From contig JAYMTF010001539.1 in assembly GCA_036897485.1 (NCBI GenBank), positions 1 through 22,764 on the forward strand: a stretch of 22,764 nt of DNA. Reading direction: 5' to 3'. Source of the stretch: Pelargonium nanum (Eukaryota; Streptophyta; Magnoliopsida; Geraniales; Geraniaceae). Below, one piece after another: positions 1 to 10,768 of this stretch; within the stretch, counting starts at the first letter, position 1, and each line of letters starts with the position of its first letter. Both the position numbers and the translations under genes were made by a program. A model generated the notes under the pieces. It made no database searches. It was not told the origin of the DNA and saw nothing but the letters and a program-made list of their open reading frames with translations.

Positions 1-302
1 AATAAATAATGTATTATTCATTATGTTTTCTTACAGTATAGAATTTCACCTTAAATATTGCATTTACTTTGCATGTCATTTTATTCCCTCAACATTTGAA
101 CGTTAAAATATATGAAAATTCACACCTATAAGTGTGCCTAAAATAATACACATGTAAAACTCATTCATTAATCATCTTCTTTAAAGTCAATAATGCTAGA
201 ACATGTGAGCACCCGAAACCCAACTAAATTTGGGTCTGGACCGGTGGACCCGACTAATGTTCATACCAAATTTGGTTTACATGTGTTTTTTATAAAATTT
301 CA
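1..302. other. AT-rich gene-free left edge
   Basis: No gene is recognised here. The sequence is AT-rich. Around 205-260 it has short GGGT/ACCC-rich stretches of the kind often seen in old plant transposon remnants. Short open frames run through it but have no recognisable domain. It leads into the decayed RNase H-like fragment that begins at about 303. Confidence 0.4.
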
Positions 303-565
303 CAGGTGGAGCTCGATAGTGGTGGAGTCGGATGCAATGCAGGTGGGGCAGGTCTTGCAAATTAGAGGGGGAGATAATTTTAGTGCTTTGAGTATGATAC
401 TTAAAAGACATTTTGCCAGTTGAACCCGTTTTATAGTATAGTTTTACGTTATGTGAGACGATTTGCGAACCGAGTGGCCCACAATATCTATGTCGTCCGT
501 TTTCATGTAAGTCTTGAAGTAGACTTATCTAAGTTGTTATCTTCATATTTTGATGTTGAATATTA
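303..565 (+). pseudogene. Decayed LINE-type RNase H-like domain fragment, frameshifted
   Basis: Two overlapping plus-strand frames together read like the C-terminal RNase H-like domain of plant non-LTR retrotransposons. The first frame has VVESDAMQVGQVLQ followed by GGDNFSALSMI, and stops at 421-423. A second frame continues with YVRRFANRVAHN and then VSLEVD. In the intact family the order is an acidic VE(S/T)D strand, a helix with S-FG-(L/I)I, and an RSANRVAH motif with the last conserved histidine. The match in order and spacing is good, but a frame change near 420 separates the blocks, and no reverse transcriptase is visible upstream. This is most likely a dead 3' fragment of an L1-type LINE. 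The call rests on motif resemblance only. Confidence 0.5.
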
Positions 566-730
566 TCACATACGTTTGTTTGTTCTAAAAATTGATTGTA
601 TCTGACAAATTTGTATGAAACCGTACATTTTACACATAAAAGTTCAAACTCGACCTGCTTTGCAACTCAAAACCCGTATAAACCCGCACCTATTTCGAGT
701 AGCCTCACTTCCGGATAATTTCTTTCGGAT

Positions 731-738
731 TGACGTCA
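731..738. promoter_or_regulatory. TGACGTCA palindrome, candidate bZIP (TGA/CRE-type) site
   Basis: This is a perfect 8-bp palindrome with an ACGT core, about 215 bp upstream of the first proposed ATG of the F-box gene. TGACGTCA is the classical binding site of plant TGA-class bZIP factors. Its position suits a proximal promoter element, but regulation through it is inferred. Confidence 0.35.
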
Positions 739-952
739 TTCGATTGTAGGAATCTCCGTTCCAAAACCGTACGTGATTTTAAGATTTTTCCGGCGAAGAA
801 AAATCCGGTCCGAAACCCAAATTTTCAATCTCTTTCTTAAAACTACACTTCCATGAACGAAGAGACCCGCGAGGCCTTCGTCGTCTCCACCATATCTCCC
901 TGAAACTTATCAATGGAACTTACCAGATGCGACCGCGAACTCTTCACAGCAA

Positions 953-3900
953 ATGATCGGCGACAGCGACTCCTTGACCTGTTGCGCTTGTTTGTGAGTT
1001 CTCTCTCAGACATTCAATCGAAAGCTAAATTCAATTTTGCTGTGTTTGTTGTTTCCGCTTCAGTTTGAAAGCTTAATGTCTCTGTAGCATTGTTTGTTCG
1101 GTGGCTGGAAGTGCGTAGTTATGGAGTATTCAGGTATGGATTCACTGCAATTTGATTGTCGGCTCGAAATTTTTTATAATTTTATTCTCGGATTTAATGC
1201 GATTTTTGTGTGCGATGATAATTGCTTGGTGCCGGCTTTGAATTTCTCTTGTGTATTGAAAATTCGAGAATGCTTGTAGCTGCACATTGCAGAAACTTGC
1301 ATGTTCATGAATTTCATATTTATAGCTTGGATCATGTTTGGATGGAGATTTGTGTGAACAATCATTGTGGACTGAAGATGTTCGGCTAAGATTAGGTCTA
1401 GATTTCGTAGCTAGTGAATGTTTTAGCAACAGTTAGTCTAGATTCTCTGTTTTTTTTTTTTGTAACTTATGCTGGTAATTTGGTTTTTGTACCTCCCACA
1501 ATGCTAGGCAACAAATGTTTACTGCTTAATATGATTTTTCTGAAGATTCTGGAGTTATTTGAAATTGTGTGTTGTTTTGGATGAGAGAAAGATTGAGATC
1601 AAAGGATTGGCAATGTGGAAGTGTATCTCCGACTTTGGAAGATACTAACAGCCAAGATTTTTGTTATTTACTGATCGTAGTATATATTATTTGATGTCCA
1701 CGGATGGATCCACTAATGGGGCAAGATACAAATGCAAAGACTGTGAAGAGGTAGTTGGTTTATTCTTGTGTGGAAGATGTTTTAATACTTGCTTTAATCA
1801 AGTTTAGGCGCACGTGTTCAAATGTGTTTCATAATTTAATGGTGAGGTAGGTAGGCAGTCATTTTCGCTATGGTTCTGAAAATGCCTTAGAAATATCAGA
1901 ATTGTTGAGGCCAAAAAATAGAGCATGGTCCGAAACTTCAGAAAATTCATATAGTTGAGCAATATACGACACACTAGTGAGATTATAGTCTGGTTCTTTT
2001 GAAAACCCAGAAAACAGTTTAGTTTCTGATTCTTGCGTTGATTGATTGTGAATAAATGCTCCTTTTAGAGTATTTCAAATCCCTCAATCCTTTAGCACCT
2101 ATTTGTTCTCTTTTCAAGCAGACATTTGTGGTGTGTCATGGTTATCAATATTCCTCCTCCTATGGTTAGTGGGTTACATGCTAGTCTACGTATTCTACAT
2201 AACTTATTTTTGTTTTTTGCGTATCTTGTATGTTAAACTCCAATTTGGAATGTGAATCTGAAATTCATCCGACAGCAGTTTTTTTATAGCAATTTCCATG
2301 ATTTCAGTAAGGTTTGTAGTTTGCGAACCATGATAAGCTAAAATCCACCAACTTAATACTCTTCTCTTTCTAAATACTTACAGATCCCACCATGATCTCA
2401 CTATACCAATAAGGCAAACAATTTGGATCACTATGCATCTCGCCGAAGGTCAGTCACAGCAAGGAATGGACTTCCAGCCTCCCATCTCTGAGTTCCAGGT
2501 AAAATTCTGACCAAATCTAGTTGAGTGAATTTCATTTGTTTAATAACATGAATCTGATTTGAAACCCACATTTTGTTAAACCCATTAATGTTTAGTTTGC
2601 ATCTCATTTTTCTTCATAAACAACACGTTAAATTGGAGGTTGATACTAGAGTTGCATTACGTTTTCTTAAATCAGTATCAGTCTCCAATACGTTAGAGAT
2701 ATATGATGAGAATTTTGGTAATCCTAACTTGGAAATGTTGTCCTTCTAAACTTGAAGTGAACACACACAAAACAAAACAACTAGTCGCTTAGCTTAGCTG
2801 AAAAACTAAACTTCTATTCAGTTTTATTGCTCATTACTACATCATTCATGTACAATGTATGTGTTGTAACAATATTCTGTTGTGGAATATTTCAGATAAA
2901 TATTCAAGCAACCTCAAATCCTGCCATACTCCAAAACCAGAGAGAGTAAAGTTGTCGTCAAATTGAGATGTGGGTGTTGGTTTTTAGGTTAATTAAGGTT
3001 TATTATTTTTCATATAGATTGTTTCAATTGGGTCTTAGACAAGTACAAGAAAGATGTCAACAATTTTCTTCCACGAGGAGAAATCTGCCATCACCATCAT
3101 CAACAAAAGATGTTTCAGATTCCGAAGAAGGCGACAACACTACAAGTAATTGGTCGAAACATCTTCCCCGAGAAATTATGGGATTGATTCTGCAAAAACT
3201 ATCCGTAAATGATTACATTTGCTTGGCTTCAGTCTGCAAGTCGTGGCAGTCTCATGTTTTCATTGCCATCGCTAGTAAAAACTCCTCCCCCAAACCCGAA
3301 TTTCCTCTCTTGATTTTTTCCACCCACCCTCACTCTTTAAGCGCAAAGCAACATTTCGATTTCTTGAACTTGTCTAATGATGCTATTAGCTGTGGCAGCA
3401 GAAGGGTATGTGATTATGTCACAAATAGGCTCCGACAGCATCTGGAGGGCCGAAACTGCGTGGGGTACATAGAAGGCTGGTTGATACTGGCGGATAAGAT
3501 TTCATGGAGACCCGAGTCGTTTTTTCAGCATGCTGGCTTCGACAACAGTAAGGATTTTTTTTCTTACCTTATTGGAAATGTTAGAAACTATATGTTGAAT
3601 CCGATGACAGGATCGAGTATCAAGCTTCCCTCGCAATCCACAATCCCGTGTAGTGGAAGCTCTCTGCTCCTCTTCTTCAACAAAGTTGTCGCCTCCTCGG
3701 CTCCAACTTGTCCGGATTGTATTGTTGCTGCACAAACTTTTGATCATGACTTGGTGTTTTGTAGACCCAGTTGTGACCAAAAATGGACCGTCATTGATGA
3801 GAAAGAAACCGGTCTTCGATTCAGAGACATGGAATTCGCGAAAAACAACTTATTGTACGCAATAGTGTGGGGGGCTGGTGATTTTATTATGGTTTATGAT

Positions 3901-4488
3901 CTAAACGGTCCAAATTATGAAGCCAAGAAGATGTTGATTCTTGATCCTCTCCCGGTACCTTCGATAGGAAGTTGGACGAGGGAGGGTGATATTTGGAAGG
4001 TCTCGAACTATGCAAACTTGCATTTGCTGAATGACACCGAATCCAACCAGCTGTTCATGATTGTGCGAATCGCGTCTGATTTCGCTTGTGACGATAAATG
4101 GCGGGATCATTTTCTTTCGTACCACGAAACCCCTCCTCTAACAAAAGGGTTTCGGGTTTTTAAGTTGGAACATGTCGATGGGAGCGAGTTGGGGTCAAGT
4201 TCGGGCAGATGGTTAGTGGTGGAGTCGTTGGGGGATAGCGTGATGTTTGTGGATGGAAGAAGTTGCAAGTTTGTGTCATCGGTTGCTGTTTCGAGAATGC
4301 GAGCAGGAATGGGAATGTTCGGAGGAAATTGCATATATTTTGCGTTCGAGTACCATTCGGGAAAAGGCGTTGCGAGCGATGTCGGGGTGTTTTCTTTAGC
4401 TGATGGGAGCATTCAACATCTTGTTCCAACTTTTTCTAGCCGGTTTGTTGTTCTTCCACCGGTTTGGTTCACACCATCTTTTTGGTGA
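953..4488 (+). CDS. F-box protein with DUF295 (KIB1-4-type) beta-propeller domain
   Basis: Probable substrate adaptor of an SCF (SKP1-CUL1-F-box) ubiquitin ligase. My model has exons 953-993, 2384-2498, 2896-2945 and 3039-4488. All borders are GT/AG and phases agree, giving 551 residues. The F-box lies at about residues 106-140 (LPREIMGLILQKLS, then LASVCKSWQ). A DUF295-type region follows to about residue 535, including GYIEGWLILAD, NYMLNPMTG, FRDMEFAKNNLLYAI, FRVFKLE, SLGDSVMFVDG, and a C-terminal block with GNCIYFAFE and GVFSLADGS. An unspliced reading from 2968 would replace the N-terminus with translated intron (2946-3038), which I think is wrong. The true start is uncertain: ATGs at 2433 and 2466 are alternatives in the same frame, and short out-of-frame upstream ATGs occur at 853 and 913. 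The F-box/DUF295 body is secure. The substrate is unknown. Confidence 0.82.
994..2383 (+). other. Intron 1 of the F-box gene (proposed)
   Basis: This stretch of 1,390 bp has no recognisable coding sequence. It begins with a strong GTGAGT donor and ends with TTACAG. It is T-rich on the plus strand, as plant introns usually are, and includes a T run near 1450. Minus-strand open frames around 1142-1429 have no family resemblance. If exon 1 is wrong, this is simply upstream sequence. Confidence 0.45.
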
Positions 4489-5150
4489 ATCTGAAGGTTT
4501 TTTTGTTTGGTCACTGGTTTTTTATTTGTCATGTTATCGATCAGGGACATTATATATAACTTTTTTTTCTGTATTGATTGTGAATTTGTGACTCAAAATT
4601 ATGGTCTAAATTGTTGTATCATCAATCACTATGCTTTACTCGACTCATATAGGAATGACAATTTCGTCTTAACTCAATAGTCCGGATGGCTAATTCGACC
4701 TGAAAATATCGTACTTGAATTTACATATTTAGATTTCATATGCATGCTTTTAAATATTCGGGGCTAAACTGTATTTTGTTTCTTTTAAAATATTAGCTTA
4801 CTAGTTTGTAACTCGTACTTTCTCGTAATCACTTTCTAACTCAACAAAATTTGAACCATCTATCTACACTATTGCATGACAACTAGTATTCGTATTCACG
4901 TACACCTCAAACTTGATATGCATTATTGCATGTTCGAGTGTAATGCCGATAAATTTTGAACCGAATCAATCCACCACACCAGAAACCCAAATTCTGAGCT
5001 CTAGTAATAATGCAAGCTTGAAATAGTTACCCCTTGAATGCTGAGCAAATATATTTTACTACTAATATTGGTTTCGAAGTTATAAATATATAATAATATA
5101 TTTTTGGAATTTACCAATTTTTGCAAGAAACAAGATGAGACTTGAGGAAC
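4489..5150. other. Gene-free region downstream of the F-box gene
   Basis: This contains the presumed 3' UTR of the F-box gene, then AT-rich intergenic sequence. A lone TAGGAATGACAATT at 4650-4663 resembles the terminus of the hAT-type MITE found at 20994, but no matching right end was found, so it is at most a truncated copy. No gene is seen on either strand. Confidence 0.4.
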
Positions 5151-5460
5151 AAGAAAAACAGCCCCCAAAAAAGTCTGTGCCAAGAGCACGCGCCCTCTGA
5201 TTGGGCCGCGTGAACCCTCTAAAAGGCTTGTCAGTCTCGTCACTCGCTCCCCCTTCCGTGATCCTCCAACTCCAACCTAACGCCCAACCGCTGCTTGAAT
5301 CTTATTGGACGGTTCTTCCCACGCGCTCACGGTGATCTTGGCTCGTCTGTTCCCGCCCGAAATGGAAAATGGCGGGAGGACGTGAAAAGGTTATAGTTGT
5401 TGATTAAGTAAATTTGGAGGGAGTCATGATTGGGCGACCAATCACAAAAGGCCACGTGTA
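5151..5460. promoter_or_regulatory. Promoter-like island with E2F, CCAAT and G-box motifs, no recognised gene
   Basis: This segment is clearly more GC-rich than its flanks. It contains inverted E2F-type cores (TCCCGCC at 5351-5357 and GGCGGGA at 5371-5377, 13 bp apart). Two further CCAAT boxes lie in inverted orientation (TGATTGG at 5198-5204, ATTGG at 5304-5308). A perfect inverted pair, TGATTGG/CCAATCA with a 4-bp loop, sits at 5427-5444, followed by a G-box CACGTG at 5453-5458. Such clusters are typical of S-phase-regulated plant promoters. No coding exon that I recognise lies on either side: the F-box gene ends 660 bp to the left and KRP starts 2.9 kb to the right. It may drive a noncoding RNA, be the relic of a lost gene, or be a distal element. 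Confidence 0.4.
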
Positions 5461-5862
5461 AATGATAGAGAAAGAGGAAATGATATTTGTGTCAACAATA
5501 ATTAATTAATTAATCGTCTACTCATTGACCTAGTGGTTTACGATTTAAATTTCATACGCGTATACGAGTCTCTAAAAGAACAAAAAATAATGCAGGTATT
5601 GACTCCTTCCAACCGACTTTCTTTATGCAAAATCGAAGTTTGAGACTTCGCACATAGTCGATTCTCTAAACACATGACACTAATCACTTTTAAAAATTAA
5701 CTAGATCAGATGCCATGACACTCTCTGCCTATAAAAACATCGAGATGAACATGATCAATAATTAATTATGTGTCGTCTATAGTTGATTTAACTCATTTTA
5801 GCTATTAATTCAACATTTTCTCTTGTTACTATTGCTTTTCTATTACCAACAAAGTAGTGATG
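5461..5862. other. AT-rich gene-free spacer
   Basis: No gene or RNA is recognised. There is a short ATTAATTAATTAAT run near 5500 and otherwise low-complexity AT-rich sequence up to the left flank of the MITE-like insertion. Confidence 0.35.
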
Positions 5863-6137
5863 TACTTGGAGGTAGAGATGACAAAAGTTTGGGTCGGGTT
5901 TACCCGACCTTACATGATTTTTAGTTGGTCGTGTTGGGGTAGGGCTTTGAGTTTTACGCATAAAATACATTATTTTTTTGCAGGTATACCAACCTGACCC
6001 TAACTTCCGAAAATTTAACATTTCACCTGGCCTAAATTTTTTGGATAGATAAATGCATGCTCGAACCCGCCAAAAATGAGCTGGGTTTTTGGGTACCCGA
6101 CGGATCGGGTCCGTTTTGCAAGCTATACTTGGAGGTA
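5863..6137. mobile_element. MITE-like insertion flanked by a 12-bp direct repeat
   Basis: TACTTGGAGGTA occurs at 5863-5874 and again, exactly, at 6126-6137, consistent with a target-site duplication. The enclosed element (about 5873-6125) starts TAGAGATGACAAAAG and ends TTGCAAGCTA. Read inward on opposite strands, the ends are imperfectly complementary and both lead into GGGTCGGG/CCCGATC-type sequence. The start resembles the terminus of the hAT-type element at 20994. There is no coding capacity, so it would be non-autonomous. The family is uncertain because the direct repeat is longer than the 8 bp typical of hAT. Confidence 0.5.
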
Positions 6138-8150
6138 AGGTAGGTGTCAATTGTCATGGAATGGAATGAAGCTATACATGCTATGAATTAAAGAGGAGCA
6201 TAGCATTTTCAGGAGATTCCCTTTAAAACCCCTTAAAAGTTGAGTCTTTATTTCTTTATTTTCCATGGAAAGATATGATCTTCAATATACAATAATATGC
6301 ACATTGAAATTACAATTCATGTAGAGTAGTGTATGTGCAAAATGTTGTCTTCTTCACTCAAACTAGCAATGCAACAACATCAACCATACTTTTTGAATCA
6401 ATAGAATCACCTTTTATTAGTACCCTAAAGATTCACCTACTTGATAGTTACATGCTTTTGCATGTGAGTTTGTTATTTTTTGTTATTATTATTTTTTTGT
6501 CTTTTATCTAATGATATTTAGTAAACAAAATGCAATATTTATGTTGAAAGTATATCAATATAATCCGATTTGAAAGAAATTTAGGTTTGAACTAATTAAT
6601 TCAAACGGGTCCAAATTTGTATTTAATACATTTTCAATAAGAATAAACTATTTAAGAAATTGATTGAATCGAATTGGTTAATTTGACCGGGTCCAAATTT
6701 TTAGTTCATATCCAAACATAAAACAAGCTTAATTTTCAAGTTTTTATTTACATGTAATGATACTTTATAGTTTAGATGTGATGAAAATATTTACTCACAC
6801 TAATTTGAGTTTACAAATAAAACATAAAGGGAAAGAGTATTTTTTAAGACCAATTCAGATTTCAAAAAATACCAGCTAGAGACTATAGCTATGATGACTC
6901 TATAACTGACTTGGTAATGGAAAGCTAAAGTAGGAGATTGATCCAAATTTGGAGGGCAAAATTGTGATTGGAAAGATTTTTTTAGGGTTGTTGCACTATT
7001 TTTGGGGCTTATCAAATGTAGATGACCCTTCGGTTTTCAGGTCGCTTTAAGTTGAAAAGACATAAATATAGTTCGACTTGGAAGGGTTTTATGTTTGATT
7101 GAATTTTATAAAAATGGACGAATCTATGTAAGTTTGTCAGAACCAACTTAAAAATTGATTGTGTTCGTTACATTGGACCCGAGTCTAAAAAATGCGGGGC
7201 AAATTTTGGGTGTTACATGCTTTGATGTAAATTATCAGCTCTTATTAAAGGTTCACCGATAAATTTATGTAATTGTTTTTAGATGTCCATTATTTTTTAC
7301 GTTTTCAGTTTTGCCCATAGTTTCATAGCAATAGATGTTAAGATTGCCACCGATAAATGTGAACAAATAATTTTCTCTTTAATTTTTGGAGTGATGCTTG
7401 TTAACTTGATAAATAAATAAATAGAATAACTTGATTTTCTCTTTAATTTTTGTTTCACTTTTCAGCATTTTAAGGAGCAGAGTCAAATTAAAATCAGTAA
7501 TCATTTGGTATTGAGCTGGCAGTAGCAGAACTATGCTCTTGCTTTTTTCTGTGTTTGCTAATACGTTTTTTTAGACATGTTTGAATTCAACGTATTTATT
7601 TATGCCGCGTTGGATACATAAAACACGAATGACACGATTTTTATTAGAGTGTCAATATAATCGTCTTGTATAATTGTTACGTTTATTATCTATCACGTTG
7701 CGTGAGCGACATGTATTCCAACTCCGTGATCATCAGCCAGAGCAGGTAAATTGGATTCAAGATCACTGGTACCCGAAATACAATCCCGATCAACTTTTGG
7801 GCCGGATCGGACTAAATAAATTTGTTCGAATGCGCATATTTCTCACACTAGTATCGTAACCGTTTGACCTGCAATGCGAAACTAGACTAGGAGCAGACTT
7901 ACCAACTCGAACCTGACTCAAAACTCGAAATCAAAACCTACATCATATGTTAAGTCATCGAAGCAAATCCTACACGAATGTGACACGCACACATATTTGT
8001 GTTAACTCCTACAACACATAGGATATATCTGAAATAAAAAATAGCAATGAAATATTGAAAAAGACCCTTACAAAATGTAAAATAAATTAAATTAAATACA
8101 GTACAAAATATCGCGAGAAAATGAAAAGACTGTGCGAGACGATACTGTTC
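6138..8150. other. Gene-free AT-rich intergenic region with degraded repeats
   Basis: No gene is recognised in about 2 kb. Features noticed are a 13-bp direct repeat CGGGTCCAAATTT at 6606-6618 and 6688-6700, GGACCCGAG-type fragments near 7177, a CACGAATGACACGATTTTTATT-like tract near 7624 of the style common in plant repeats, and a short GC-richer patch at 7790-7930. These look like old transposon debris. The last few hundred bases should hold the KRP promoter. Confidence 0.4.
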
Positions 8151-8186
8151 CCTTAACCCCAACCCTAACCTTTTCTTCTCCTACAA

Positions 8187-8226
<40 letters not shown>
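8151..8226 (+). promoter_or_regulatory. Telo box and CT microsatellite upstream of the KRP start
   Basis: AACCCTAA (8161-8168) is a telo box, common near transcription starts of plant genes expressed in dividing cells. It is followed by a pyrimidine tract that becomes an uninterrupted (CT)15 at 8197-8226, probably in the 5' leader. The KRP ATG lies 97 bp further on. Pyrimidine-rich leaders and telo boxes often occur together in plants. The exact transcription start cannot be read from sequence. Confidence 0.5.
8197..8226. repeat. (CT)15 microsatellite
   Basis: A perfect dinucleotide run of 30 bases, extended leftwards by imperfect CT-rich sequence from about 8188. It lies in the presumed 5' leader of the KRP gene and is likely to vary in length between individuals. 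Confidence 0.9.
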
Positions 8227-8230
<4 letters not shown>

Positions 8231-8322
8231 CTTGTCTTCACCGACCTCTCAATCGATCCACAAACTCAACAATTGCCTCTCCATTTCACCAATTCATCGA
8301 CCGTTAGTTTCTTCTCCGAAAA

Positions 8323-10503
8323 ATGGGCAAATACATGAAGAAATCGAAGATCACGAGCGATGTGGCGGTCATGGACGTCTCTCCCCAATTCTCTCTCGGC
8401 GTCCGTACAAGAGCCAAGACTCTGGCCCTTCAGCGTCTCCAATCGCCGTCCCCGGACGCTTCCTCCTTCTCCTACCTCCAGCTCCGGAGCCGCCGCCTCG
8501 AGAAACCGCCTCACCAAGTCTCCGGCAAGCACCTAGAGTCGTCGAGGTCGAGGATAAACCCTAAGGCGCCGAGCTCGATGCTCGGGCTGAGTTTGGCTGA
8601 CTCGGGCTCAATTTGCTGCGAAGAGGAGCGAGAAAATAGCGGTGGGATTGGGGATTTGGGTGATAAGATGGAGAAGAGTGAAACAGAGGATTTGGTGTGT
8701 GTTGAAGCTTCTCTGGGAGAGAACAATTTGGATTTCGATGGCAGAGAGAGGTATATTTTTTAATTTTATTATCATCTTCTGGCCTTTTCAAGTTTGCTTC
8801 TTTTATTTTTTGGTGTTGCTTTTGCAGGTTCTCTGATTTTAGTAAAAAATCTGATTTAGTTTGTGACTTTTTGTTCTCTTTACGAGTGTTTTGTTCTTGT
8901 TGTTGCTTATAATTCTTGAATTCCTTGTTCATTTTAGTGTCTTGCTCACTGTGAAAGGTTCTTGAAGGTGCTTACATTCATACATACATATATATTTTTC
9001 CTCTATTTTTTAATGATTAATAATATCTTTTAAAAGATGGGATAGAGACAACCATATTATATATATATATATATGTTTATATGTGTGTGTGAATTAATTT
9101 TATATTTATAATGGCTTGCATGGAGGTATAGTTTATGTGTCTTGCTTAAAAACTCAACACTTTGAAACATCTATGGACAAAATGTAGCTATCTACTCCCA
9201 TTTTTACAGGGTTGTTCTTTGTTTGTCTCTGTTCGATTTCTTTTAATCATGTGATCGCTTAATCTGCCACCGTAGTCATTTAATTTATAGTGCTAGAAGT
9301 CCGTGAATATAGTATATATCAAAGCTAGTTATTGCTGTTTAGTCATCTTTAATGGCATTGCTTTGGTTTGTGTTTATGCTGTCACTTTTGCGTGAGGTTT
9401 GATGTGTTATCATAGTTCTAAATATGGCTAGCGGTGCTTCTAATTTCTGAGATATACTGTATTGAAGAATGCACATTTTTGGTTCTGCAACATGGGGACC
9501 TACTTGCAGAGCCATAAATGTTGCAAGCGATTTTATGTTGTATTGTGGAAAGTGAATCAACACCCTTGATGCCGAGAAAACGATTTTGTATCACTACTAA
9601 ATCAACCTTGCCAACTTAGGGTCTCAATGGTTAATGAAATAATTGTTCAAGTTTAGGTAGCAATAACTCTTCTACCTCATATATGCTAGCAATGATATAT
9701 CGCATTCATGGGGCCTACTAAGAGACCAAACCATGAAAGCTAGATACTCTGTCTTGGAGCTATCTGTAGGTGGTGACAAAGAGTCACAGATCTGTTGCTT
9801 TTACTTGTATTGATTCTGCCTGGAAAATTGGGACTTGTTCTTTAAAGTTTAAATCATCTGCCACTTTGTAATTACCGTCTTGATGCACAATTTAAGAAAC
9901 CGTACAAAGTATTAGAGATTCTAATTTGAATAATTTGTGCAGTTAATTTAATTGATGTAACTAAGCTGTCTGTATCAGTTTTACTATTTTCCCCACTTTC
10001 TGAATATAGTTATGCTATTTTTTTTTTGTGTGGGATTAATTGTTAGTTTCTGCTGTTCTGCAGAGGTACTCGGGAAAGCACACCATGTAGCTTTATAAGA
10101 GATTCAAACGCAATTGGAACTCCCGGCTCCACGACAAGGCGAAGTGGCTCTAACCAAAGACTTAGAAATGACGTGCACAGAGATATCCCAACGTCACATG
10201 AGATGGAGGAGTTTTTTGCCATCGCAGAGCAACATCAACAAAAAATGTTTATGGAGAAGTAAATTTCATTTCTTTTACCATTTAATTGAAGTGTTTTCAA
10301 ATTATGCACACACACACATATATTCCCCTTTGATCGTAATATGTGTGTCCCATAATAATATATCAACTTGACCTTTCAAGCTTCACATATAGCTGCTAAG
10401 GTCTTGCCTGACCTTGCTGCTGGATTTTTACAGGTACAACTTCGATGTGGTGAATGACTTGCCTCTTCCAGGTCGTTATGATTGGGTGCAATTAACTCCA
10501 TGA
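8323..10503 (+). CDS. KRP3: Kip-related protein (cyclin-dependent kinase inhibitor), KRP3-like
   Basis: Nuclear inhibitor of plant CDK/cyclin D complexes that restrains the G1/S and endocycle transitions. Exons are 8323-8750, 10064-10258 and 10434-10503, with GT/AG borders and consistent phases. They give 230 residues, close to the length of Arabidopsis KRP3. The N-terminus [11 protein letters not shown] and the motifs [14 protein letters not shown] (about residues 26-39) and [12 protein letters not shown] (about 49-60) are KRP signatures. [12 protein letters not shown] follows at the exon 1/2 junction (143-154). The C-terminal CDK/cyclin-binding domain (189-228) contains [23 protein letters not shown] and [10 protein letters not shown], split by intron 2 within the Lys codon. 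The 1.3-kb first intron separates the variable N-terminal half from the conserved C-terminal domain. The first ATG of the frame is used. Assignment to the KRP3 branch rests on the N-terminal and ExTPC blocks. The family call is very secure. Confidence 0.95.
8751..10063 (+). other. Intron 1 of KRP
   Basis: A 1,313-bp intron with donor GTATAT and acceptor TTCTGCAG. It is AT-rich and includes an (AT)n run at about 9055-9074. A T-run pyrimidine tract lies close to the acceptor at 10019-10027. No internal gene or small RNA is recognised. Confidence 0.8.
9055..9074. repeat. (AT)n microsatellite in KRP intron 1
   Basis: A run of alternating A and T of about 20 bases, followed by a GTGTGTGTG stretch around 9082-9091. 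Confidence 0.8.
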
Positions 10504-10768
10504 GTGGAGTTTGTTTAGTTAGGTTTCCTGTTCTCCAAAACTAAGATGTGTGGTTTCTATAACATAACAGAGCTTTGAAGAAGTATATACACTAACCAAA
10601 AATCACACCAAAATCATTTAAGGTAAGATTGAGGAAGATCGAGCAGCGTTAGGTCTAGATAGTTCTCTTTGTAATTTGGATATGGGGTATATTTGACTAC
10701 TAGGTGTTGTTCCTTTGTTATGTTTTGCTTTTGTGTATACTTAGGTAGGGATGAGCCAGGACCATTGA

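Noticed and set aside
1142..1429. 95-codon minus-strand open frame
   Set aside because: Lies in the proposed F-box intron, has no recognisable motif, and its composition is what random AT-rich DNA gives.
2968..3038. Start of the F-box protein at ATG 2968
   Set aside because: This reading translates a 93-bp segment with a GT donor, T-rich body and AG acceptor, whereas splicing joins in phase to an upstream open exon.
4650..4663. Second hAT-type MITE starting TAGGAATGACAATT
   Set aside because: Only one terminus was found, with no matching inverted end or target duplication within the next several hundred bases, so it is not called as an element.
10114..10371. Plus-strand open frame overlapping KRP exon 2
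   Set aside because: It is out of frame with the conserved KRP C-terminal domain, which is encoded in the other frame with correct splice sites.
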